NCBI GenBank assembly: GCA_964563535.1
Contig: CAZLXP010000038.1
Location: 1 to 22,258 of the forward strand
DNA: 22,258 nucleotides
Source of the DNA: WVWN01 sp964563535
Lineage (GTDB): Bacteria; RBG-13-66-14; B26-G2; WVWN01
Direction: 5' to 3'
Within the stretch, counting starts at the first letter, position 1. Each line of letters begins with the position of its first letter. Both the position numbers and the translations under genes were made by a program. Below the pieces are notes generated by a model. It saw nothing but the letters and a program-made list of their open reading frames with translations, was not told the DNA's origin and ran no database searches. Below, piece after piece: positions 7,163-13,646 of the stretch.

Positions 7163-8101
7163 GTGAAAGCGGCGTGGCGCTACGTCCTGGCCGCGAGTCT
7201 GGCGTTCGCGGCAGCCTCGTGTAAAAAGGACGTAGCCGAGAAGCCGCCGGCCGCGGAGGGCCCGGCGGAGAAAGCGCTGGTTAAAGCTCCCAACGTTGCC
7301 GGTGCTTTTTACCCCGGCGACGCCGAGGCTTTGGCGGCCGCGGTGCGAGGCCGGTTGGCGGAGGGGGAACCGGCGTTGTCTTCGGCTAGCGTCGTCGCGA
7401 TAATGACGCCGCATGCCGGCTACGAGTATTCGGGCGGCGTCGCCGCGACGGCCTTTCGCCAACTCACGGGGCGCCGCCCGGCGACGGTGGTGTTGCTCGG
7501 CCCCAGCCACTACTGCGGCTCGCCGGGCATAGCCGCCGGCACGTACGACGGTTACGAGACGCCGCTGGGCGTGGCGCGGGTCGACGCTGAACTCGTGGCC
7601 GACGTCGCGACGCGGTGCGCCGACGTCGCGTATAGCGACGCGCCGTTCGCCAAGGAACACTGCCTCGAGGTCCAGTTGCCGTTCGTCCAAACGCTGTTTC
7701 CGGAAGCCCGCGTGGCGCCTTTTATTTTCTGCCGCCATGACGCCGCGGCGGCGGCGAGTTTCGGTAAAGCGTTGGCTGAAGTCATAGCCGCCAAAGGGGC
7801 GGACGTCTTAGTCGTGACCACCTGCGACCTGAGCCACTATCACCCCTACGACGAGGCGGTGCGGCTCGACCGGGCGTTTCTCGCGACGCTCGAGGAGTTT
7901 GACGAGGCCGCGATCTTCGCGGGCCAGGAGACGGGGCGGTTCGAGATCGACGCGCCCGGGGCGGTGGCGGCGACGCTGCGGTGCGCGAAAGAATTGGGCG
8001 CGACGAAAGCCGTCGCCCTCGAATACAAGAACTCGGGCGACGTGACGGGCGACGCGAGCGGCGGCGTCGTAGGGTACGTCGCCGCGGCGATAGTCAAGTA
8101 G
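7163..8101 (+). CDS. MEMO-family lipoprotein (AmmeMemoRadiSam system protein B-like)
   Basis: A 312-residue protein combining a lipoprotein signal with a full MEMO1-family domain. The signal ends in A17-A18-S19-C20, a lipobox, followed by Lys-Lys, so the protein should be lipid-anchored and, lacking Asp at +2, likely sent to the outer membrane. The domain (from about residue 42) opens with NVAGAFYPGD and carries the conserved histidine segments TPHAGYEYSG (H84), GPSHY (H116), KEHCLEVQLPF (H166), CDLSHY (H225) and the closing NSGDVTGD. MEMO proteins share the fold of extradiol dioxygenases and class III aromatic dioxygenases and bind metal through such histidines; the bacterial role is unknown. 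The usual partners, AMMECR1 and a radical-SAM protein, are absent here. The start is GTG at 7163 with a weak GAGAGGA upstream. Cytoplasmic members lack this signal, which makes the localisation unusual. Confidence 0.88.
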   Translation: MKAAWRYVLAASLAFAAASCKKDVAEKPPAAEGPAEKALVKAPNVAGAFYPGDAEALAAAVRGRLAEGEPALSSASVVAIMTPHAGYEYSGGVAATAFRQLTGRRPATVVLLGPSHYCGSPGIAAGTYDGYETPLGVARVDAELVADVATRCADVAYSDAPFAKEHCLEVQLPFVQTLFPEARVAPFIFCRHDAAAAASFGKALAEVIAAKGADVLVVTTCDLSHYHPYDEAVRLDRAFLATLEEFDEAAIFAGQETGRFEIDAPGAVAATLRCAKELGATKAVALEYKNSGDVTGDASGGVVGYVAAAIVK

Positions 8102-8111
8102 CGGCGCGGTT

Positions 8112-8597
8112 ATGGCGGACGAGCGAAGCGGATATATACACGGCGTAATAATTAAACCGCTCCGGCTTGCGCGGGACGAGCGGGGTTGGCTAACGGAGAT
8201 TCTGCGCGCCGACGACCCGCTTTTCCAGAAGTTTGGCCAGGTATACGTCACCGTCGCCCGGGCGGGCGTCGTGAAGGCTTGGCACTCCCACCGCGTCCAA
8301 ACGGACCACCTCGCGGTCGTAGCCGGCGAAGCGCGCATAGCCCTCTACGACGACCGCGACGGCTCGCCCACGCGGGGGAACGTCGTCGACGTCGTCGCCG
8401 GCGAGCGCGACCCGGTCCTTATAATCATACCGCCGGGGGTCTACCACGGCTTCAAATCCACCGGCGACGCCCCGGCCTACGTCGTGAACGTGCCGACCGA
8501 GCTCTACAACTACGACGAGCCGGATGAGCTGCGGAGGCCGTACGACGACCCGGCCATACCGTACGATTGGGGCGACGTCGACCCGGCGAGCGGGTAA
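8112..8597 (+). CDS. rfbC: dTDP-4-dehydrorhamnose 3,5-epimerase-like cupin
   Basis: A 161-residue cupin of the RmlC family, the third step of dTDP-L-rhamnose synthesis: epimerisation of dTDP-4-keto-6-deoxyglucose at C3 and C5. Seen directly are DERGWLTEI near the start, the His-rich turn AWHSHRVQTDHL (H58, H60, Q63) at the catalytic-base position, IPPGVYHGF (H112), the NVPTELYNYDEPDE segment with Tyr132, and the closing DDPAIPYDW, all in canonical order. It is shorter than typical RmlC (about 180) and has WHSH instead of GLHYQ, marking it as the divergent 'WHxH' subgroup. Activity on a related dTDP-keto-sugar is possible. It begins 10 bases after the MEMO gene without a clear SD, implying translational coupling, and is followed by rfbA. 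Pathway membership is supported by rfbA, rfbB and rfbD in the same run. Confidence 0.8.
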   Translation: MADERSGYIHGVIIKPLRLARDERGWLTEILRADDPLFQKFGQVYVTVARAGVVKAWHSHRVQTDHLAVVAGEARIALYDDRDGSPTRGNVVDVVAGERDPVLIIIPPGVYHGFKSTGDAPAYVVNVPTELYNYDEPDELRRPYDDPAIPYDWGDVDPASG

Positions 8598-8601
8598 AAG
8601 T

Positions 8602-8624
8602 CGGCGCGGCCGCGGCGCGGCCGC
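8602..8624. repeat. Tandem 11-bp GC repeat forming a hairpin
   Basis: CGGCGCGGCCG occurs twice head to tail (8602-8612 and 8613-8623). The embedded palindrome GCGGCCGC at 8606-8613 can pair with its second copy at 8617-8624 across a 3-base loop, giving an 8-bp all-GC stem. No T-run follows, so it is not a standard terminator. It sits in the 64-base gap between rfbC and rfbA, the longest gap in the operon, and could act in mRNA processing or stability. Confidence 0.5.
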
Positions 8625-8661
8625 ACCTCGGAATTATTTCAAATAAGGTCGGTTCAAATCG

Positions 8662-9402
8662 ATGAAGGGCGTCATTACCGCGGGTGGGACCGGCTCGAGG
8701 CTCCTGCCCATAACGAAAATTACCAACAAGCACCTCTTGCCGTTATACGACAAGCCGATGATTTATTATCCGCTCACGACGCTCGTGCAGGCCGGGATCG
8801 AGGACATAATGGTGATAACCGGGGGCGAGTTCGCGGGGGACTTCTTGCGCCTTTTGGGCAACGGCGCCGAGTTCGGCCTTAAACGCCTCCATTACGCGTA
8901 CCAGGAGGGGTCGGGCGGCATCGCCGCCGCGCTCGCGCTGGCGGAGGATTTCGCCGACGGCGAACCGGTGGCGGTTATTTTGGGCGATACTATAATCGAG
9001 GGGAACGTCAACCGCTCGCTGGCGGCCTTCGCCGAAACGGGGCGGGGCGCCAAGATATTTCTTAAGCAGGTGGAAGACCCCCGGCGGTTCGGCGTGGCGG
9101 GCGTCGACGGCGACCGCGTGACGAGGATAATCGAGAAACCGGAGACGCCGCCGACCGACCTCGCCGTGATCGGCATATATCTCTACGACGCGCGGGTCTT
9201 CGACGTCATAAAAAGCCTCAGGCCCTCCGCCCGGGGCGAGCTCGAGATAACGGACGTCAACAATCAATACATCGCGTGGGGAGAGATGACGTTCGCCGTG
9301 TTGCAGGGTTGGTGGACCGACGCCGGGACCTTTCCGTCGCTCCTCCGAGCGTCCAACCTCGTCGCCGAGACCGGCGCCAATAAAGACGAGCCGACTAATT
9401 AA
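8662..9402 (+). CDS. rfbA: Glucose-1-phosphate thymidylyltransferase (short form)
   Basis: RmlA/RfbA joins glucose-1-phosphate and dTTP into dTDP-glucose, the entry step of dTDP-sugar synthesis. The 246-residue product has the nucleotide-binding signature GGTGSRLLPIT (residues 8-18), the NKHLLPLYDKPMIYYPL segment, the QEGSGGIAAAL stretch, the metal-binding LGDT around residues 108-110, EKPETPPTDLAVIGIYLYD, and RGELEITDVNNQYI. It is shorter than the roughly 290-residue enterobacterial enzyme because the C-terminal allosteric extension is missing, as in many bacterial and archaeal short forms. Alternative nucleotide specificity (for example UTP) cannot be excluded. The ATG at 8662 has only a weak, distant AAGG upstream. 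It follows rfbC by 64 bases, across a GC hairpin. Confidence 0.92.
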   Translation: MKGVITAGGTGSRLLPITKITNKHLLPLYDKPMIYYPLTTLVQAGIEDIMVITGGEFAGDFLRLLGNGAEFGLKRLHYAYQEGSGGIAAALALAEDFADGEPVAVILGDTIIEGNVNRSLAAFAETGRGAKIFLKQVEDPRRFGVAGVDGDRVTRIIEKPETPPTDLAVIGIYLYDARVFDVIKSLRPSARGELEITDVNNQYIAWGEMTFAVLQGWWTDAGTFPSLLRASNLVAETGANKDEPTN

Positions 9403-9416
9403 CGGCTCGGCGATAT

Positions 9417-10439
9417 TTGACGAAGAAGAAGTTATACGGAATTTTGGTGTTGGCGGCCGTCGCCGCGGCGGTGGCGGCGGGGCTTTACCTGGCGCTTAAT
9501 ATAAAAACGGTTAAGATCACGTCGGACCTAAGCTGTCGCGTCATGTTCGGCAAGATGGCGGACGGCGAAGCGGAGCGGGTTTTAAACGCGGCCGACCGAG
9601 AGCTTATGCCGGCGCGTAAGTACCCGTTCGCCCGCGACGCGTACCGCGCCGTGGTCGATTATCACGCGGGGGAGTGCCGCGACGAAGCGCTCTTGGGCGT
9701 CGCGAAGACGTACCTGGCGGAAGGCAAACGGGCCGAGGCGTACCCTTGGCTCGCCCGCGTCGTGAAAGAGTACCGACGCGGTTCGGTCGTCGAGGAGCAC
9801 AAGTTGGACGCGGTGGTGGGCGGCGAGTTGGAGGCGGCGCTGGCCAAACCGCCGCTCGACTACCGCTGGGCGGTTAGTTGTCTCGGCCTGTTGGTTGACG
9901 CCGAGAGCCCCGACGCGGCCAAGTGGCGCCAAAAATTCAAAGACATCGTCGAGACGCCGTTCGACCTTGCGGCGGTTTATACATACGAGAAGGAGTTGAC
10001 CTACGTCGTTCGCGATACGGCCGGCCGCGACGCCCGTAAGACCGCGCTGTTTTACGCGCGGGAGGAAATTCCGGGGAAGCTGGTCGAGCGGTTTAAGGGA
10101 CGCGTCAATTTCGGCGACGCCGTGCCGGATGACAGGCTCGCCGCTTTCGCCGAAGGGCGCGTCGTCTACGTCGACAAACTCGAGGCGGTAAAGAAGACGG
10201 GCTTGGACGAGCAAGCCAAGGTAAGGCTCGAGAGAAGCCGCGAGGGACTCGGCTTGGGCGAACTCCCCGCGGAGTGGGCAGATGCGTTCTTGGCCGGGGC
10301 TGAGGATACGGGTTGGGTCGCGTCGGCGTCGGTCGTAGGGCAATTGAAAGACGTCACCATCGCCGAAGCCTTGGCATACGCCGGCGTCGACCCGTTGACC
10401 GGCAAGTCGTCGGCGGCCGGGGGCGAACGGGCGCCGTAG
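9417..10439 (+). CDS. Unrecognised membrane-anchored helical protein
   Basis: I do not recognise this 340-residue protein. It starts with a positively charged stretch and one hydrophobic helix (about residues 7-27), best read as an uncleaved membrane anchor with the rest outside the cytoplasm. The remaining sequence is Ala-, Glu- and Lys-rich. Residues around 60-135 look like helical hairpins of tetratricopeptide type (for example YRAVVDYHAGECRDEALLG, KTYLAEGKRAEAYPWLARVV), suggesting a scaffold or adaptor role. Only two cysteines (the CRV and GEC contexts) precede the TPR-like region, and one follows. No catalytic motif is visible. TTG at 9417 is the only start that keeps the helix intact; no clear SD precedes it, and the gap to rfbA is 14 bases, so coupling is likely. 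Its position between rhamnose genes suggests but does not prove a cell-envelope role. Confidence 0.7.
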   Translation: MTKKKLYGILVLAAVAAAVAAGLYLALNIKTVKITSDLSCRVMFGKMADGEAERVLNAADRELMPARKYPFARDAYRAVVDYHAGECRDEALLGVAKTYLAEGKRAEAYPWLARVVKEYRRGSVVEEHKLDAVVGGELEAALAKPPLDYRWAVSCLGLLVDAESPDAAKWRQKFKDIVETPFDLAAVYTYEKELTYVVRDTAGRDARKTALFYAREEIPGKLVERFKGRVNFGDAVPDDRLAAFAEGRVVYVDKLEAVKKTGLDEQAKVRLERSREGLGLGELPAEWADAFLAGAEDTGWVASASVVGQLKDVTIAEALAYAGVDPLTGKSSAAGGERAP

Positions 10440-10459
10440 GCGCCGCCCGATAATTTTAT

Positions 10460-11274
10460 TTGGCCGCGAAAAAGAGAGATATATTAGTAGGAACGTCGGG
10501 GTATTCCTATCAGGATTGGAAAGGCCCGTTCTATCCTGCCGACATTAGCGACCGCGACATGCTCGCCTTCTACGCGCGGCGTTTCCCCGCGGTCGAAATC
10601 AACTTCACGTATTACCGGCTGCCGGCGGCGCGCACCATGGCGGCGATCGCGCGCAAGGCACCCGCGCTGAGTTACGCCGTAAAGCTCACGGGCGACATCA
10701 CGCACGAGGGCAAGTTGACGAAGGAGCTGGCGGCCGATTACCGCCGCGGCGTCCAGCCGATGGCGGACGCGGGCGTCCTGGGATGTTTGCTGGCGCAGTT
10801 TCCGTGGCGATTTAAGTATACGCCCGCGGCGGTTGCGTTCTTAAAGCGGATCGCCGGTTACTTCGGCGACCTGAACGTCGTGGCCGAGTTTCGCAACGAC
10901 TCCTGGGTGGACGACGAGGCGTACGAACATTTGTCGAAAATGGACGTCGGGTTTTGCAACGTCGACGAGCCGCGGCTCAAGGGGTTGATGCCGGCGACGG
11001 CGGTGGCGACCTCGGCGGTGGGGTACTTCCGCTTCCACGGCCGCAACGCGAAGAAGTGGTGGCAGCACGAAGACGCGGCCGAACNNNNNNNNNNTATACG
11101 CAACAAGAGCTGGAGGATTGGGTGCCGCGGATAAAGGACGTCGCCGCCAAGGCCAAAAAAACGTACGTGTTCATGAATAACCACCCGCTGGGCCAGGCGG
11201 CGACCAACGCCGAAATGATGATGGATCTGCTGGGGGTAAAGTTCGAGCCGCCGGGCGATGCGTCGCTCTTCTAA
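10460..11274 (+). CDS. DUF72 family protein, interrupted by assembly gap
   Basis: A DUF72 (YecE-like) protein, a TIM-barrel-like family of unknown biochemical function. The N-terminal part reads LVGTSGYSYQDWKGPFYP, then FPAVEINFTYYRLP, AVKLTGDITH, LLAQFPWRFKY, VVAEFRNDSW and GYFRFHGRNAKKWW, all family landmarks in the right order. Ten Ns at 11085-11094 break the frame; after them, in a different frame, the sequence continues YTQQELEDWVPRI and TYVFMNNHPLGQAATNA, the normal DUF72 ending, to a stop at 11272. The two halves therefore belong to one gene, and the shift is produced by the placeholder length of the gap, not by mutation. TTG at 10460 is the only plausible start. The last 17 bases overlap the next gene. 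Family call very secure; function unknown. Confidence 0.9.
11085..11094. other. Assembly gap (10 Ns)
   Basis: Ten undetermined bases lie inside the DUF72 gene. The coding frames on the two sides can only be joined if the true number of missing bases is 2 modulo 3, so 10 is wrong. DUF72 proteins usually have a short RYDYLY-like stretch here, which would correspond to about 14 missing bases; that figure is inference from family knowledge. Confidence 0.95.
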
Positions 11275-11773
11275 GCGGAAATTATTCGCGGCGCTCGCGT
11301 TGGTCGCGGCGATAGTTACGGCCGCGGCGTTGGTAGCATCGCGGAGCGGCCGCGAGTTTCGGCGGTCGGCCCTCTTCGGGGTCCTAGGTGCGTATGACGT
11401 CGTGGACGGCGATACGATTAAGGTAGTGGGGGTAGGCACCGTCCGGTATATAGGCGTGGACGCTCCGGAACGTGACGAGCCTTTTTACGACGAGGCGCGG
11501 CGTTATAATGTCGAACTTTTATCGGACGGGAAATTGTCGCTTGCCTACGGCCGCGGCCTATACGACCGTTACGGCCGGACGCTGGCGTACGTATACGTCC
11601 GTGACGAGGCGGGACGGTTGCGCTTCGTAAACGAGGAGCTCGTTCGCGCCGGTTGGGCGACGACGTTAGAGATCCCGCCCAATACTGAATTCGCGGCGAC
11701 CTTCCGCCGGGCCGAGGAGGAAGCGCGCCGGGCGGGCCGCGGCGTATGGGCCCGCGGCCGCGGGGAGAACTAA
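11258..11773 (+). CDS. Membrane-anchored SNase-fold nuclease
   Basis: A 171-residue staphylococcal-nuclease-like (SNase, thermonuclease) protein with an N-terminal hydrophobic segment at about residues 9-28 that is either a signal peptide or an anchor. Enzymes of this family cut DNA or RNA using Ca2+. The catalytic set is intact: D50-G-D-T (metal site), R63 in VRYIGVDAPE with D68 and E71, and R107 in DRYGRTLAY, matching the Asp21, Arg35, Asp40/Glu43 and Arg87 positions of the S. aureus enzyme. The closing part (GWATTLEIPPNTEFAATFRRAEEEARRAGRGVW) is the normal C-terminal helix. The ATG at 11258 lies inside the last codons of the DUF72 gene (17-base overlap, different frame), implying coupled translation. 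Expected to work outside the cytoplasm, perhaps on extracellular DNA; the substrate is not determined. Confidence 0.92.
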   Translation: MRRSSKRKLFAALALVAAIVTAAALVASRSGREFRRSALFGVLGAYDVVDGDTIKVVGVGTVRYIGVDAPERDEPFYDEARRYNVELLSDGKLSLAYGRGLYDRYGRTLAYVYVRDEAGRLRFVNEELVRAGWATTLEIPPNTEFAATFRRAEEEARRAGRGVWARGRGEN

Positions 11774-11776
11774 CTA

Positions 11777-12778
11777 ATGACTAAGATACTGGTGACCGGC
11801 GGCGCCGGCTTTATCGGTTCTAATTTTGTATTATACGCGTTGGAGCGTTGGCCCGACGCCGAAATCGTCGTCCTGGATAAATTGACGTATGCCGGGAATC
11901 TGGAGAACCTCAAAGCGGTTCGCGACGCCCCTCGTTTTACGTTTATTAAGGGCGACATCGCCGACGAAGACGTGGTTCGGCGGGCGATGGCCGGCTGCGA
12001 CGCGGCCATGAACTTCGCCGCCGAGACCCACGTCGACCGCTCCATCCTCTTCCCCAAGGAATTCGTCTGGACCGACGTCGTCGGGACGTTTACGCTGCTT
12101 GAGGCGGCGCGCGACCTGGGGGTTAAAAAATTCGTCCAGGTTTCGACCGACGAGGTTTACGGGTCGGTTGACGAAGGGGCGTTCGACGAGCTTGCGGCCC
12201 TCAACCCCTCGAGCCCGTATTCGGCGTCGAAAGCGGGCGGCGACCTCCTCGCGCTCGCCTACGCCAAGACTTTCGACGCGCCGGTATTGGTGGCGCGCTC
12301 GACCAACAATTACGGCCCGTACCAGTACCCCGAAAAATTTATACCGTTATTTATCACCAACGCCCTTGACGGCAGGCCGTTGCCGGTTTACGGGGACGGC
12401 CGCCAGGTCCGCGATTGGCTGCACGTCCGCGACAACTGCGAGGCGCTGGCGCTTTTGCTCGAGAGGGGCGAGGCGGGCACCGTCTACAACGTCGCCGGCG
12501 ATTGCGAGCTCGAGAATATAGACGTAGCGCGGCGCATTTTAAAAGCCCTCGGGAAGGCCGAAAGTTTAATAACGTACGTCAAAGACCGCCCCGCCCACGA
12601 CCGCCGTTACGCGTTGAGTTGCGAGCGCGTTAAGGCCTTGGGGTGGAAAGCGGAAACGCCGTTCGACGCCGGCCTGGCGGAAACGGTACGTTGGTACGTC
12701 GAACACGAAGATTGGTGGCGCCCTTTGAAAGGACCATCTTTCGACGAATATTATAGACGCCAGTACGGCGGCCTTTAG
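11777..12778 (+). CDS. rfbB: dTDP-glucose 4,6-dehydratase
   Basis: RmlB/RfbB, the second step of dTDP-L-rhamnose synthesis, converts dTDP-glucose to dTDP-4-keto-6-deoxyglucose with bound NAD+. The 333-residue product is an extended SDR enzyme: Rossmann motif GGAGFIGSN (residues 8-16), KLTYAGNLENL, AAETHVDRSI, the active-site stretch STDEVYGS with T124, D125 and E126, the YxxxK pair Y148/K152 in YSASK, RSTNNYGPYQYPEKFIPLFI, and RDWLHVRDNCEAL. The D-E pair after STD is diagnostic of dehydratases rather than epimerases. Length is normal for the family. It starts 3 bases after the nuclease gene's stop, with a weak upstream ribosome site, so expression is coupled. One of the most secure calls in the window. 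Confidence 0.97.
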   Translation: MTKILVTGGAGFIGSNFVLYALERWPDAEIVVLDKLTYAGNLENLKAVRDAPRFTFIKGDIADEDVVRRAMAGCDAAMNFAAETHVDRSILFPKEFVWTDVVGTFTLLEAARDLGVKKFVQVSTDEVYGSVDEGAFDELAALNPSSPYSASKAGGDLLALAYAKTFDAPVLVARSTNNYGPYQYPEKFIPLFITNALDGRPLPVYGDGRQVRDWLHVRDNCEALALLLERGEAGTVYNVAGDCELENIDVARRILKALGKAESLITYVKDRPAHDRRYALSCERVKALGWKAETPFDAGLAETVRWYVEHEDWWRPLKGPSFDEYYRRQYGGL

Positions 12779-12782
12779 GACG

Positions 12783-13646
12783 ATGAAAGTTTTAGTGACC
12801 GGCCATCGAGGTATTTTGGGGCGGGCGCTTATGGCCGAGCTCGGGCGCCGCGGCGCCGACGCGGTAGGCGTCGACGTCGCGGAGATGGACGTTACCGACG
12901 CCGGCCGCGTTAACGCCGTCGTGGCGCGCGAAAAACCCGCCGCGGTTATTAACTGCGCCGCGTTTACCGACGTCGACGGGTGCGAGAGTCACCGGGAGTT
13001 GTGTTTCGCGGTCAATGCCCGCGGCGCGGGAAACGTCGCCGCGGCGGCGGCCCAAGCGGGCGCGCGGGTCTTGCACCTAAGTACGGATTACGTATTCGAC
13101 GGCGCCGCGCGGGCCCCTTACGGCGAGGACGCCGAGCCTCGGCCCCTCTCGGCGTACGGCCTAAGTAAGCTCGAGGGAGAAAGGCGCGTCGCCGCGACGG
13201 CGACGGAATACGTCGTCGTCCGGACCGCCTGGCTCTTCGGCGTCGGCGGCGTCAGCTTCGTTTCTAAAGTGCTCGCCCGGGCCAAGGACGGCGAAACGCT
13301 GGCCGTCGTCAACGACCAATTCGGCTCGCCCACGTACGCGGGACACTTGGCGGAGGCGTTGACTAATTTGCTCGACGTTGGATTTCGGGGCGTCGTCCAC
13401 GTCGCCGGCGCGGGGGTCGCGAGTTGGTACGACGTAGCCGCCGCGATACTGAACATTGCCGGGATAAACGCGCCGTTAAAGGCCGTTGCGTCGAGCGCGC
13501 TCGACTTGGCCGCGCCGCGTCCGTCTTATGCGGCGCTCGATACGTCTCGGTATACGCGTTTAACGGGACGCGTGATGCCGCCGTGGCGGGACGGCCTCGC
13601 GGCGTATTTGCGTGAAATTAAGGAAGTGACTAAGAGTGCCGGTTAG
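12783..13646 (+). CDS. rfbD: dTDP-4-dehydrorhamnose reductase
   Basis: RmlD/RfbD, the last step of dTDP-L-rhamnose synthesis, reduces dTDP-4-keto-rhamnose with NAD(P)H. The 287-residue SDR protein shows VTGHRGILGRAL (glycine motif, residues 5-16), EMDVTDA, VINCAAFTDVDGCE, LSTDYVFDG, the YxxxK pair Y125/K129 in SAYGLSK, VVRTAWLFG, NDQFGSPTYAGHLAEAL, and ALDTSRY near the end. These are the standard RmlD motifs; length is normal. It follows rfbB by 4 bases and overlaps the next gene, hflX, by 11 bases, which suggests translational coupling of a sugar-nucleotide enzyme with a GTPase. Together with rfbA, rfbB and rfbC it completes the rhamnose pathway in this window. Confidence 0.96.
   Translation: MKVLVTGHRGILGRALMAELGRRGADAVGVDVAEMDVTDAGRVNAVVAREKPAAVINCAAFTDVDGCESHRELCFAVNARGAGNVAAAAAQAGARVLHLSTDYVFDGAARAPYGEDAEPRPLSAYGLSKLEGERRVAATATEYVVVRTAWLFGVGGVSFVSKVLARAKDGETLAVVNDQFGSPTYAGHLAEALTNLLDVGFRGVVHVAGAGVASWYDVAAAILNIAGINAPLKAVASSALDLAAPRPSYAALDTSRYTRLTGRVMPPWRDGLAAYLREIKEVTKSAG

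Noticed and set aside
10954..11274. Separate 106-codon gene after the assembly gap
   Set aside because: Its downstream part is the C-terminal half of the DUF72 protein; the part before the gap is a wrong-frame reading.
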